Below, in pieces: positions 45,583-54,697 of a stretch of DNA of 64,000 nt (within the stretch, counting starts at the first letter, position 1; every line of letters starts with the position of its first letter). The notes under the pieces were generated by a model. It was not told where the DNA came from. It worked only from the letters and a program-made list of their open reading frames with translations, and made no database searches. Both the position numbers and the translations under genes were made by a program. The stretch comes from Tahibacter sp042701255 (GTDB lineage Bacteria; Pseudomonadota; Gammaproteobacteria; Xanthomonadales; Rhodanobacteraceae), in the NCBI RefSeq assembly GCF_042701255.1, contig NZ_CP170554.1:4836001-4900000 (forward strand). The letters run 5' to 3'.

Positions 45583-48276
45583 ATGTCCGATCCCGCCGAG
45601 CAGAAATCCCGCCAGGCCCGCGCCGACGCGCTGCTCGGCCAGATCGCGCGCGACGGCCGCAGCGGCACCTTGAAGGTGTTCCTCGGCGCAGCGCCCGGCG
45701 TCGGCAAGACCTACGCCATGCTGTCGGCCGCGCGCGAGCTGCGCCGGCAAGGCGTGGATGTGGTCGTCGGCCTCGTCGAAACCCACGGCCGCGCCGAAAC
45801 CCAGGCGCTGCTGGAAGGACTGGAATTGCTGCCGCGACGGCGCAGCGCGGCCGGCACCGCGCACGACGAGTTCGACGTCGACGCGGCGCTCGCGCGGCGG
45901 CCGCAGCTGATCCTCGTCGACGAACTCGCCCACCGCAACGTCGGCGGCAGCCGTCACGAGCGGCGCTATCAGGACATCGAGGAACTGCTCGACGCAGGAC
46001 TGGACGTCTATACGACGGTCAACATCCAGCATCTGGAAAGCCTCAACGACGTGGTGCAGCAGATCACCGGCGTGCGCGTGCGCGAGACCGTGCCCGATGC
46101 GTTCCTCGACCGCGCGCGCGACATGGTGCTGATCGACCTGCCGCCGCGCGAGCTCATCGAGCGGCTGCGCCAGGGCAAGATCTATCTGCCCGAGCTCGCC
46201 GCGAGCGCGCTGGAACGCTTCTTCAGCGCCTCGAACCTGACCGCGCTGCGCGAGCTCGCCGTGCAGGCCGTCGCCGATCGCGTCGACGCGGACCTGCGCG
46301 AATACCAGACCGCACACGGCGGCGGTCCGGTGCCGGTGCGCCGGCGCGTGCTCGTCGCGATCGACGGCAGCGGCAACAGCGAATACCTCGTGCGCGTCGC
46401 GCGGCGCATCGCCGAGCGGCGTCAGGCGCCATGGACCGTCGCACACGTCGACACCGGCCGCGACGCGACGGACGCCGAACGCCAGTCGCGCATCGAAGCG
46501 GCGCTGCGCCTCGCGCGCCGGCTCGGCGCGGAGACCGAGATCCTGCGCGGCATCGACGTCGCCGACGAATTGCTCGGCTTCGCCGGACGCCACAGCGTCG
46601 CGACCATCATCGTCGGCCGCACGCGCGAGCGGCCGCTCGCGCGCCTGTTGAACCGCACCCTGACCCAGCGCCTGCTGCGCCGCGGCGCGCACGTCGAACT
46701 GACCATCGTCGCGACACCGCTGGAACGTGCCCGCGCGCGCCGCGCACTCGGCCAGGGCGAGATCAAGGCGCCGCTGCGCGACGTCGGCTTCGCACTGGGT
46801 ATTTCACTGGCCGCGCTGATCCTGGCGCATTTCGCCGACCGCGTGCTGTCGGTGTCGAACCTGTCGCAGATCTTCATCGTCGCGGTGATGCTGGTCGCGG
46901 TGCGCTCGCGCATGAGCGTCGCGGTGCTCAGCGCCGTGGTCTGCTTCTTCGGCTACAACTTCTTCTTCGCGCCGCCGCGCTACACCCTGGCCATCGCCAA
47001 CGGCGGCGACGCGCTGACCGTCGTGCTGTTCCTCGCCACGGCCCTGATCTGTTCGCGCCTGGCCACGCGGCTGACCGCGCAGGTCGCGATGCTGCGCGAC
47101 GCGAACGCGCATGCACGCGTACTCGGGCGCCTCGGCCGCGAGCTCGCCGCCGCGGCCGAAGCCGGCCAGGTCGCAGCGATCGGCGCACGCACCCTGGCGC
47201 AGACCTTCGATGCCGAAGCCGCCGTGCTGACGCCGGACACGGCCGACGCCACGCTCGCGATCGCCGCGGCGACGCCGCGCACGTTCACGCTGAACGCGAC
47301 CGACCGCGCCGCCGCCGACTGGGCGCTGCAGCACGATCAGCCGGCCGGTCGCCACACCGACACCTTGAACGCCGCGACCTGCTGGCTGCTGCCGCTGCGC
47401 GAGGGCGAGCAGCGCCTCGGCGTGATCGCATTGCGCTTCGGCACCGACGACGCCGCGCCGTCTCCGCAGCGCCGCGACCTGGTCCAGGCCATCGTGCAGG
47501 ACATCGCCCAGGCGCTCGCGCGCACGCGGCTCGCCGATGCGCTGGAGAACGCGCGCATCCAGGGCGAGACCGAACGCCTGCGCGCGGCGCTGCTGTCGTC
47601 GGTCTCGCACGACCTGCGCTCGCCGCTTTCGGCCATGCTCGGCTCGGCCGAAAGCCTGCAGCGCTACGGCGCGCAGATGCCGGCCGACGACCGCGACACC
47701 TTGCTGGCCGGCATCGTCGGCGAAGGCCAGCGCCTGGACCGCTACATCCAGAACCTGCTCGACATGACGCGGCTGGGCTATGGCACCTTGACCTTGGCGC
47801 GCGACTGGGTCGCCGTCGACGAGATCGTCGGCGCCGCCGTGCAGCGCCTGCGCAAGCTGTTTCCCGAGGTGCCCGTGGAGCGCGTCGTCGCGGCGGGTCT
47901 GCCGCTGCTGCACGTGCATCCGGCGCTGATCGAGCAGGCGCTGTTCAACATCCTCGAGAACGCGGCCAAGTTCTCGCCGGCCGCAACGCCGGTGCGCGTA
48001 CGCGTGGAGCGCAGCGGCGACTGGCTGCACATCGACGTCGTCGATGCCGGCCCGGGCATTCCGGCCGAGGACCGCGCGCGCATCTTCGACATGTTCTATT
48101 CGATGGAACGCGGCGACCGCGGCAAGCACGGCACCGGCCTGGGCCTGGCCATCTGCCAGGGCATGGTCGGCGCGCACGGCGGCTCGGTGCAGGCCCTGCC
48201 CGGCGACGACGGCCACGGCACGACGATACGCGTGAGCCTGCCGCTGGCGCCGGCGCCGGAGGAGGCGCAGGCCTGA
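45583..48276 (+). CDS. kdpD: Sensor histidine kinase KdpD
   Basis: 897 residues. The N-terminal KdpD domain has Walker A GAAPGVGKT (residues about 36-44) and DELAHRNVGGSRHERRYQD. A universal-stress-like domain (about 250-380), four membrane helices (about 400-490), a GAF region, the phospho-acceptor in SSVSHDLRSPLSAM (His676) and an HATPase domain ending GTGLGLAICQGMVGAHGG follow. It senses K+ limitation and should phosphorylate KdpE. No kdpE follows: the next gene is on the other strand, so the partner must lie elsewhere or another regulator serves. Confidence 0.96.
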   Translation: MSDPAEQKSRQARADALLGQIARDGRSGTLKVFLGAAPGVGKTYAMLSAARELRRQGVDVVVGLVETHGRAETQALLEGLELLPRRRSAAGTAHDEFDVDAALARRPQLILVDELAHRNVGGSRHERRYQDIEELLDAGLDVYTTVNIQHLESLNDVVQQITGVRVRETVPDAFLDRARDMVLIDLPPRELIERLRQGKIYLPELAASALERFFSASNLTALRELAVQAVADRVDADLREYQTAHGGGPVPVRRRVLVAIDGSGNSEYLVRVARRIAERRQAPWTVAHVDTGRDATDAERQSRIEAALRLARRLGAETEILRGIDVADELLGFAGRHSVATIIVGRTRERPLARLLNRTLTQRLLRRGAHVELTIVATPLERARARRALGQGEIKAPLRDVGFALGISLAALILAHFADRVLSVSNLSQIFIVAVMLVAVRSRMSVAVLSAVVCFFGYNFFFAPPRYTLAIANGGDALTVVLFLATALICSRLATRLTAQVAMLRDANAHARVLGRLGRELAAAAEAGQVAAIGARTLAQTFDAEAAVLTPDTADATLAIAAATPRTFTLNATDRAAADWALQHDQPAGRHTDTLNAATCWLLPLREGEQRLGVIALRFGTDDAAPSPQRRDLVQAIVQDIAQALARTRLADALENARIQGETERLRAALLSSVSHDLRSPLSAMLGSAESLQRYGAQMPADDRDTLLAGIVGEGQRLDRYIQNLLDMTRLGYGTLTLARDWVAVDEIVGAAVQRLRKLFPEVPVERVVAAGLPLLHVHPALIEQALFNILENAAKFSPAATPVRVRVERSGDWLHIDVVDAGPGIPAEDRARIFDMFYSMERGDRGKHGTGLGLAICQGMVGAHGGSVQALPGDDGHGTTIRVSLPLAPAPEEAQA

Positions 48277-48281
48277 GCAGC

Positions 48282-48309
48282 GATTGAATTTTTCATCAGT
48301 TCTTCAATC
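48282..48309. repeat. Inverted repeat after kdpD
   Basis: GATTGAA (48282-48288) and TTCAATC (48303-48309) with 14 bases between, five bases after the kdpD stop and unusually AT-rich for the region. It may mark the transcript end or the site where a kdpE was lost. Confidence 0.45.
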
Positions 48310-48368
48310 ACGCGCTGCGCCGCGGCGACGGCGCCGTCACCTTCCGCTCGCCGCAGCGCCACCGTCGC

Positions 48369-48842
48369 CTAGTGCGTGATCTTCGCGATGCGCCGCAGCC
48401 GCCGCGGATGCACGAGTTGCTCGAACAGCGCGAACGGAATGCGCATGACCTCGGTGTGCGAGCCGGCGTTGAACGCGATCTCGTGATCCTGCGACAGCGC
48501 GTCGTCGACGTAGACGTCGATGCCGTAGAGATTGCCGAACGGCGGCATCGCGCCGAGTTCGCAGTCCGGGAACAGCGCGGCGAATTCGCGTTCCTCGGCG
48601 AGCAGCGCCGGCGCCTGGCCGGTCGCGCGGCTCAAGGCCGTGAGATCCAGACGCTTGTCGGCGCCGAGCACGACCATGGCCATGCGGCCGCCGAGCTTGA
48701 CCATGACGCTCTTGGCGAGTTCGGCGTCGTCGACGTGCACGCTGTGCGCCGTGTCCTGGGCCGTGATCGTGCGCGCGTGGTGGATCGTCTCGAAACCGAT
48801 GCCGTGCGCGTGCAGGTACTGTTGCAGTCGGGGTTCGGACAT
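48369..48842 (-). CDS. YbaK/ProX-type aminoacyl-tRNA deacylase
   Basis: 157 residues. The YbaK fold signature is seen: ELAKSVMVKLGGRMAMVVLG near the substrate-binding strand and loop, ELGAMPPFGNLYGIDVYVDD, then EIAFNAGSHTEVMRIPFALF. Freestanding YbaK-like proteins hydrolyse mischarged tRNA, such as Cys- or Ala-tRNA(Pro). Which tRNA this one serves cannot be read from the sequence. A single gene. Confidence 0.88.
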   Translation of the reverse strand: MSEPRLQQYLHAHGIGFETIHHARTITAQDTAHSVHVDDAELAKSVMVKLGGRMAMVVLGADKRLDLTALSRATGQAPALLAEEREFAALFPDCELGAMPPFGNLYGIDVYVDDALSQDHEIAFNAGSHTEVMRIPFALFEQLVHPRRLRRIAKITH

Positions 48843-48948
48843 GAGCCTGGCCTCCGCGACCGCGCCGCCCTCCGGCGCCGCGGCCTGTGATGCGGGCGGC
48901 GCCGGCCTCCGAGCCGGCGCGGCGATCGCGACGGGCGCCGCAGGACGG

Positions 48949-48968
48949 CCGCCGCGTCTGCGCGGCGG
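48949..48968 (-). terminator. Hairpin downstream of the sugE gene
   Basis: CCGCCGCG (48949-48956), loop TCTG, CGCGGCGG (48961-48968), about 100 bases after the stop of the gene ending at 49070. No T run follows on the minus strand. A second weaker hairpin (GCCGGC arms) lies at 48901-48918. Confidence 0.4.
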
Positions 48969-49069
48969 TCGGCGCGAGAGGAATCGAATGATGCGCGCCG
49001 TCGCCGCAGACCGAGGTTACTCCCGCTCGCGGCCGGGCCGCGAGCAGGCTCTGCCGCTGCGTGACACCG

Positions 49070-49387
49070 TCAATGCGAAGCGAGCTTGAGGCCGAGCAGG
49101 CCCAGGACGATCAGTCCTATCGAGATCAGACGCAGCGGGCTCGTCGATTCGCCGAGCAACAGGATACCGACGATGGCCGTGCCGACCGCGCCGATGCCGG
49201 TCCATACCGCATAGGCCGTGCCGAGCGGCAGCACGCGCAGGGCCAGGGAGAGCAGACCGAAGCTGACGGCCATTGCGGCCAAGGTGGCCAGCGAGGGCCA
49301 CAGACGCGTCCAGCCGTCGCTGTAACGCAGGCCGACGGCCCAGCCGATTTCGAACAGGCCCGCGAGGAACAACAGGAACCAGGACAT
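49070..49387 (-). CDS. sugE: SMR-family guanidinium exporter (SugE/Gdx)
   Basis: 105 residues, four membrane helices. SWFLLFLAGLFEIGWAVGLR carries the essential Glu (E13), and GTAYAVWTGIGAVGTAIVGI is the SugE/Gdx signature. Gdx works as an antiparallel dimer exchanging guanidinium for protons. The riboswitch directly upstream (49407-49451), which binds guanidine, settles the Gdx rather than multidrug Qac reading. The start is the ATG at 49387, giving MSWFLLFL; an in-frame GTG upstream is less likely. Confidence 0.95.
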   Translation of the reverse strand: MSWFLLFLAGLFEIGWAVGLRYSDGWTRLWPSLATLAAMAVSFGLLSLALRVLPLGTAYAVWTGIGAVGTAIVGILLLGESTSPLRLISIGLIVLGLLGLKLASH

Positions 49388-49406
49388 GACGCACCCCATG
49401 AGTGGC

Positions 49407-49451
49407 GGGGTCGTCCCCAGAACGGAACAAGGCGACGGGTCGTCCCGTCGC
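49407..49451 (-). promoter_or_regulatory. Guanidine-II (mini-ykkC) riboswitch
   Basis: On the minus strand two hairpins each end in an ACGA loop, the ACGR loop of the class. P1: GCGACGGG-ACGA-CCCGTCGC (49451-49432). P2: GGGG-ACGA-CCCC (49418-49407). The linker is 13 bases and P2 lies 19 bases before the sugE ATG, close to the ribosome site. Guanidine binding brings the two loops together and frees translation of the exporter. Confidence 0.94.
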
Positions 49452-49533
49452 GCCGTGCATTCTGCCCAGTTCGCCTGAACCTCGTGTAACCCCGCGCCCC
49501 GGCACGCGTTGAAGGGCTTCCGCCCATTTCAAT

Positions 49534-49564
49534 CGAACGGCGCAGGCAGAGCCTGCACCGTTCG
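49534..49564 (-). terminator. Long hairpin after the DUF1993 gene
   Basis: Two stacked stems, CGAACGG/CCGTTCG and GCAGGC/GCCTGC, separated by one-base bulges, loop AGA. It lies between the stop of the gene ending at 49645 and the riboswitch, so it insulates sugE from upstream transcription. No T tract. Confidence 0.6.
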
Positions 49565-49644
49565 GTAGAACCCATCGCCTGCGCGATCGGCTCCCGTGCG
49601 ATCCCGGTCAGGATCGCCCCGACCGGCTGGTTTTCGACAGTCCG

Positions 49645-50151
49645 TCAGCGCGCGCCGAGGAAGTCGCGCTTGCCGAGCTCCACGCCGTTGTGACGCAGGA
49701 TCAGATAGACCGCCGTCACATGGAAATAGAAATTCGGCAGCGCGAAGCCGACCAGGTAGTCCTGGCCGCCGAACACGAACTCCTCCGTACGCGTGGGCAC
49801 GCGGACTTCGCGCTGTTCGGCGCCGTCGAAGGCCGCGTCGTCGATGGACTCGACATAGGCGGCGGTGCGCGCGAGGCGCTGCTTGAGTTCGTCCAGGGTC
49901 GTCTCGACGTCCTCGAACGACGGCGGCTTCTGTCCGCTCAGGCGCGCGGCCATGCCCTTGCCCATGTCGCTCGCGAGCTGGATCTGGCGCGTCAGCGGAA
50001 ACATGTCGGGCGCGAGGCGCGAACCGAGCAGCACGCCGACGTCGAAATTCTTCGCGGCCGCATGGGCGGCCGCCTTGTCGAGCAAGGTCTCGAGTATCTG
50101 CAGATTGCGGCGCACGGTGGTCTTGACGAGGGCGGCGACGGTCAGGCTCAT
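49645..50151 (-). CDS. DUF1993 family protein
   Basis: 168 residues, helical, cytoplasmic. LLGSRLAPDMFPLTRQIQLA and later FALPNFYFHVTAVYLILRHN with GVELGKRDFLG are the family's conserved blocks. DUF1993 is structurally of the DinB/YfiT four-helix group. No catalytic activity is known. ATG 50149-50151 is the start. It is divergent from the FAD oxidoreductase gene. Confidence 0.9.
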   Translation of the reverse strand: MSLTVAALVKTTVRRNLQILETLLDKAAAHAAAKNFDVGVLLGSRLAPDMFPLTRQIQLASDMGKGMAARLSGQKPPSFEDVETTLDELKQRLARTAAYVESIDDAAFDGAEQREVRVPTRTEEFVFGGQDYLVGFALPNFYFHVTAVYLILRHNGVELGKRDFLGAR

Positions 50152-50249
50152 GGCGGGCGATTCCTGGGTGGTGCGGGAAGGAGTGCGGACTCTTCCAGAA
50201 CGCAGCCTCGCTGGGAAGCGGCGGATCCGCCGTCGTGGAGACGGCGCTG

Positions 50250-51461
50250 ATGGACGTGCGCAGCGGCTATCCGTTCTGGACCGTCAAGAACGGCCTGCTC
50301 GCGGGCTTCCCGTCGCTGCAGCAGGACCGGCGCTGCGAGATCGCGGTGATCGGCGCCGGCGTTACGGGCGCGCTCGTCGCCACCGAACTCGCCGCGCACG
50401 GCCATGAGGTCCTGCTGCTCGACGAGGGTGCCGCGGCCTGGGGCAGCACGGCCGCGAGCACGGCGCTGATCCAGTACGAGATCGACACGCACCTGACCGA
50501 CCTCGCCCGGCTGCATGGCGAAGCCGCCGCGCTGCTCGCCTATCGCGCCTGCGCCGCGGCCGTGCGGCGCCTCGGCGACATCGCCCGCCGCTGCCGCGAC
50601 GTGGGCTGGCGGCGCTGCGACAGTGTCTACTACGCCGGCCGGCCCGGTCACGCCAAGCGCCTGGCCGAAGAATTCGCGCTGCGCAAACGCCACGGCTTCG
50701 ACGTGGAATGGCTCGATGCGGCGCGCCTGCGCGAGCGCTACGGCTTCGCCGCAGCCGCGGCCATCGTCAACCGGCCGGCGGCGGCACTGGATCCGTATCG
50801 TCTGACCTGCCGTCTGCTGCAGCGCCTGCATCGCGACGGCAGCGAGATCTACGAACGCAGCGCGATCGAGGCGATCGAGGTCGGCCGCCGCGACGTGCAG
50901 CTGCGCACACGCGACGGATGCCTCGTACGCGCGGCGCGCGTCGTCATCGCGGCCGGCTATGCGAGCCAGCGCTGGCTGCCCGAACGCGTCGCACGCAACC
51001 GCAGCAGCTATGCCTTCGTTTCCGAGCCGATCGCGACGGCTGCGCTCGGACCGCTGCGCGACACCTTGTTGTGGGAGTCGTCGCGTCCGTATCTCTACCT
51101 GCGCAGCACGCGCGACGGCCGCGTCATCGTCGGCGGCGAAGACGATGCACTGGATCTGCCGGCACGACGCGACCGCCGCGTCGCGCGCAAGGCCTGCCGC
51201 CTGCTCGCGCGTGCACAGGCCCTGTTGCCGCAGCTGCCGCTGCAGCCGGCGTTCTGCTGGGGCGGCACGTTCGCCGAAACGAACGACGGCTTGCCGTATT
51301 TCGGCCCGCATCCGCACTACGGTCCGCGCGTGCTGTTCGCGCTGGCCTACGGCGGCAACGGCATCACCTTTTCCGTGCTCGGCGCCGAGCTGCTGCGCGC
51401 ACTGGTCGAACGCCGCGCGCATCCGCTGCGCACCTTGTTCGGCTTCGGCCGCGAGCACTGA
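50250..51461 (+). CDS. FAD-dependent oxidoreductase (DAO family)
   Basis: 403 residues. The Rossmann dinucleotide motif EIAVIGAGVTGALVATELAA lies near residue 30, followed by LLLDEGAAAWGSTAASTALI, where flavin contact is expected. RVVIAAGYASQRWLP and the C-terminal GGTFAETNDGLPYFGPHPHY and FALAYGGNGITFSVLGAELL complete the glycine/D-amino-acid oxidase pattern. ATG 50250 is chosen over an in-frame GTG at 50235. The substrate is not clear. The hemerythrin gene follows by 37 bases and may be co-transcribed. Confidence 0.88.
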   Translation: MDVRSGYPFWTVKNGLLAGFPSLQQDRRCEIAVIGAGVTGALVATELAAHGHEVLLLDEGAAAWGSTAASTALIQYEIDTHLTDLARLHGEAAALLAYRACAAAVRRLGDIARRCRDVGWRRCDSVYYAGRPGHAKRLAEEFALRKRHGFDVEWLDAARLRERYGFAAAAAIVNRPAAALDPYRLTCRLLQRLHRDGSEIYERSAIEAIEVGRRDVQLRTRDGCLVRAARVVIAAGYASQRWLPERVARNRSSYAFVSEPIATAALGPLRDTLLWESSRPYLYLRSTRDGRVIVGGEDDALDLPARRDRRVARKACRLLARAQALLPQLPLQPAFCWGGTFAETNDGLPYFGPHPHYGPRVLFALAYGGNGITFSVLGAELLRALVERRAHPLRTLFGFGREH

Positions 51462-51498
51462 CGTTCCACCCTTTCCCCGCCCCGCCAGGAGATCCGCG

Positions 51499-51957
51499 AT
51501 GACCGAGACGATCTACGACGCCTTGCGCGAAAGCCACGCGATCCAGCGTTCGCTGTGCCGCCGTCTGCTGCGCTCTCACGCGGCAACGGCCGAACGCACG
51601 GCGCTGTTCAGCCAGCTGCGCATCGAACTCGCCGCGCACGAAGCGGCCGAGGAACGCTATCTCTACGTGCCCATGCTCATGCACGACGCCGGCCTCGATG
51701 CGTCGCGCCATGCGCTGCACGAACACCATCAGCTCGACGAACTCGTCGAAGAATTGCAGGTCGTGCACAAGACCGGCCGCAGCTGGATGGCCACGGCGCG
51801 CGAGCTGTCGGCGAAGGTGCATCACCATCTGCGCGAGGAAGAGAAGAAGTTCTTCCAGCTCTCGGGAAAGCTGCTCACGGATACGCAGAAGCGGCGGCTG
51901 GCCACGGCGTATCGGCGCGACCGCGCGCGCCTGCTGAAGACCTTGGCCGAGAGCTGA
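51499..51957 (+). CDS. Hemerythrin-like HHE domain protein
   Basis: 152 residues. The iron-binding helices are ESHAIQRSLCRRLLRSH, ELAAHEAAEERYLYVPML, ALHEHHQLDELVEELQ and KVHHHLREEEKKFFQLSGK, giving the His/Glu ligands of a non-haem di-iron hemerythrin. Such proteins bind O2, store iron or protect against oxidative and nitrosative stress. An AGGAG lies upstream of ATG 51499. It follows the FAD oxidoreductase closely; a shared redox role is possible. Confidence 0.92.
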   Translation: MTETIYDALRESHAIQRSLCRRLLRSHAATAERTALFSQLRIELAAHEAAEERYLYVPMLMHDAGLDASRHALHEHHQLDELVEELQVVHKTGRSWMATARELSAKVHHHLREEEKKFFQLSGKLLTDTQKRRLATAYRRDRARLLKTLAES

Positions 51958-52052
51958 ATACGACCGGACGACGGCGCGCGGCGGCGTGGCGCGATGAACA
52001 CGCTGCAGCGCCGCCTTCGTCGGCGCGAGTCCTGCTTTTGGCAGCCGCGAAT

Positions 52053-52475
52053 TCAGAACTCGACGACGAGCTCCACCTGATCCGCATAGCTGCCCGGCGC
52101 CACCCACTGCCCCGGCGCGATCCGCGCGTAGATCGGAACGCGCGTCTCGCCGCTGGCCGGATCCAGCACAACGATCGCCGCGGCGCCATACCAGGAGCGC
52201 GCCAAGGCGGAATCCTGGAACAGGGAATACCGCAGCACGGCGCCGCGTCCCTGCAGTTCGCGCACGGCCGCGCCGGGCAGGCTCACGCGCACGCTCAGGC
52301 GCGCATCGGCCGCGACCGAGCGACAGACCACGGCGACGTCGCCGCGCGCGACCTGCGGCTTGGGCTGGCCCGGATCGTAGACGCCGAGCGCGATCGCGCC
52401 TGCATCGATGCGGCAGACCTGCGCGGCCGCGCCGGTCGTGATCAGACCCAGCATCAGGGCGAACACGCGCTTCAT
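52053..52475 (-). CDS. Spore-coat-protein-U (SCPU) domain pilin-like subunit, distal
   Basis: 140 residues with a signal peptide (MKRVFALMLGLITTGAAAQ). CRIDAGAIALGVYDPG, VAVVCRSVAADARLSVRVSL, LRYSLFQDSALARSWYG, and the end APGSYADQVELVVEF match SCPU domains of Csu-type pili. The start overlaps the usher stop (ATGA). As the last gene it is probably the tip or minor subunit. Confidence 0.87.
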   Translation of the reverse strand: MKRVFALMLGLITTGAAAQVCRIDAGAIALGVYDPGQPKPQVARGDVAVVCRSVAADARLSVRVSLPGAAVRELQGRGAVLRYSLFQDSALARSWYGAAAIVVLDPASGETRVPIYARIAPGQWVAPGSYADQVELVVEF

Positions 52476-54697
52476 CGCACGGCCTCGCAACGCCAGCGCC
52501 GCGGCGTCAGCGGCGCGAGCCGGCAGCGGCCGAAGGCGCCGCGCAGTTCCCAGCGGTTGCCCGTCGATGCCGCATGCGCGAGGCCGCCGTAGCCGACCGT
52601 GCCGCGCGGCGCGTCGTCGACGTAGAGACGGCTGCCCAGCGGCGCGGCGCTGCCGTCGGCGAGTTGCAGCTCCACGTCCCGTTCGGCGCTTTCGCGCACG
52701 CCGAAGCCGGCGACGATGCCGCCGCCGCGGTACGGGCGCAGCTGCAGGCGGTCATGTTCGGCCTCGACGTCGGGCGGCAGCTCGCGCGGCTCCAGCGCGA
52801 CCTGGTTCGCTTCGTAAGGCCGCAGCTCCGGCACGAGCAGACGGCCGCCGGCATCGCTGCGGCCCATGAACTGGTTCTCGCGATAGAGGCTCACGCCGGG
52901 CGCCGCACCGGTGTCGAGAACGGCGAACGCATCGCCGAGACGGCGCGAGGCGTAGCCGTGGCCGTCCAGATACACCAGCGCGCCTTCGATGCCGGCACGC
53001 CAGGCATTGCCGCCGGCGGCCTGCTGCAGCTCCAGGCTCAGATCGGCGACGGACGTGCGCAGCGACACGTCGGCGCGCGTATCGCTGCGCTCCAGCGCCG
53101 TTTCGACGCGATAGCCCCAGCCCGGCCCGGCCGGCGGCGGCTTCTGCAGACTCAGGATGCGCCGGTCGCGTGCGCCGCTGACGCCGTCGAAGGCCAGCGC
53201 GGTCGAGCCGTCGCCGAGCGGCAGCAGCAGGCCGACCTGCACGGCGTTGTCGCGCGGCTGGCCGGTTTCCTCCAGCCGCTGCAGCGACAGGCTCAGCCAG
53301 GCACGCGCGAGCAGGCGCCGTGACCACGACAGCGACGACAGGCGCAGGTTCGCGCCGTCGTCCGCAGTGCGTGCGATGCGGCTCAGGCTGAACTGGCCGA
53401 GCACGGTATCGAGGCCCAGGGTGAACTGGCTTTGCCGGCGCGGCAGCGCGCTGCCGGCCAGCGCGGCGAGATCGCAGTGCCTTCCGCGCTTCCACTGCTG
53501 CGCCGTATGCAGTGCGAACCGGCCGCGCTGCCATTCGCTGGCCAGGTAGAACTGGCTGCCGTCGCAACCGTCGCCGTCGCTGCGCGCCGCCGCGACGCGC
53601 ATAGCGCCGATCTGGCCGGCGCGCACGATGAGGCCGAGACCGGCACGGCGCAGCGACTCGGCCGCCTGCAGTTGCAGCTCGCCGGTCAGCGCATTGCCGT
53701 AGCCGCGGCGCCGGCTCCACGACGCGAACGCGTCGCCGTAACGATCGGCATAGCCGCGGCGCAGTTTGCCCGCGTCGAGCGAGTATTCGGTCAGGCCGTC
53801 GCGCAGCAGATCGGTGCTGACATAGAACGGCACGCGGCTGACCTGCTCGCGGCCCAGCGCATCGGTGATCACGACCAGCGCTTCGCCGCCGCCGCTGATG
53901 ACCGGCAGGCGCGGAATCGCGAACGGCCCTTCGGGCACTTCGCCGTGCTGCGTGCGCAGTCCGTTGACGACGAGATCCAGCGCCGACGGCACGGCGGCCT
54001 CGCCGCGGAAGTCCGGCAGCGGATAGGTGATCAGATCCGGCCGCAGGCTGTAGTCGCTGCCCCAATGCACGCCGCCGTAGCGCACCGCGCGGCTCCAGGC
54101 CGGCCCCGGCGCGATCGCGTCGCCGATGCGCAGCTGCGTCGCCTGCGCCGGAAAATCCTGCTGCCACCAGGTCTCGATGCGCTGCCAGCGCCGCCGGTCC
54201 GGGCTCGCATACAGCAGGTCGGCGCCGAACACGCCGTAGGGTCCGAACACGCGAGGCGCGATTCGCGCGAACGTGTCGGCCTGCCCGTCGCCGTGCAGCC
54301 GGTTCGCCGCATAGCCGAGACTGATGCCCGGCGCGAGCCGCTGCGGCGCCGGCGGCGATTCGTCGCGCAGCGACAGCAAGGTCAGCGGCCGCAGCGCCGG
54401 CGCGATGCTCAGCGACAGGGCCTGATGCGCATCGTCGACTTCGGCGGCGAGACCGGGCACGGCATCGAGTGCGATCCAGTCGCCCTGCAATGGCGCCGGC
54501 AGTTCCAGGCCGAGCTCCTCGAGCAGACGCCGCGGCGCATACAGCACGCCGTCGTCGCGGCGGAACTCGTCGACCCTGCCGGTCGGCCGCTGCTGCAGCA
54601 GCACTTCGTAGACCACGCGCTCGCCCGCCTCGGGCGCGGCGGCGGCCGTCGCGCAGAGGCCGAGCTCAAGGATCACCCACGAGATCCAGGCGCGCAT
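52472..54697 (-). CDS. Outer-membrane usher of Csu-type chaperone-usher pilus
   Basis: About 741 residues from ATG 54697, chosen because CGGGAG precedes it by six bases; ATG 54712 or 54730 would lengthen the N-terminus. The signal peptide is WISWVILELGLCATAAAA. An N-terminal domain, the barrel with SDYSLRPDLITYPLPDFRGE, and C-terminal domains with ELRPYEANQVALEPRELPPD are typical PapC/CsuD features. It assembles and exports SCPU subunits delivered by the chaperone. It overlaps genes on both sides, so the operon is tightly coupled. Confidence 0.92.
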   Translation of the reverse strand: MRAWISWVILELGLCATAAAAPEAGERVVYEVLLQQRPTGRVDEFRRDDGVLYAPRRLLEELGLELPAPLQGDWIALDAVPGLAAEVDDAHQALSLSIAPALRPLTLLSLRDESPPAPQRLAPGISLGYAANRLHGDGQADTFARIAPRVFGPYGVFGADLLYASPDRRRWQRIETWWQQDFPAQATQLRIGDAIAPGPAWSRAVRYGGVHWGSDYSLRPDLITYPLPDFRGEAAVPSALDLVVNGLRTQHGEVPEGPFAIPRLPVISGGGEALVVITDALGREQVSRVPFYVSTDLLRDGLTEYSLDAGKLRRGYADRYGDAFASWSRRRGYGNALTGELQLQAAESLRRAGLGLIVRAGQIGAMRVAAARSDGDGCDGSQFYLASEWQRGRFALHTAQQWKRGRHCDLAALAGSALPRRQSQFTLGLDTVLGQFSLSRIARTADDGANLRLSSLSWSRRLLARAWLSLSLQRLEETGQPRDNAVQVGLLLPLGDGSTALAFDGVSGARDRRILSLQKPPPAGPGWGYRVETALERSDTRADVSLRTSVADLSLELQQAAGGNAWRAGIEGALVYLDGHGYASRRLGDAFAVLDTGAAPGVSLYRENQFMGRSDAGGRLLVPELRPYEANQVALEPRELPPDVEAEHDRLQLRPYRGGGIVAGFGVRESAERDVELQLADGSAAPLGSRLYVDDAPRGTVGYGGLAHAASTGNRWELRGAFGRCRLAPLTPRRWRCEAVR

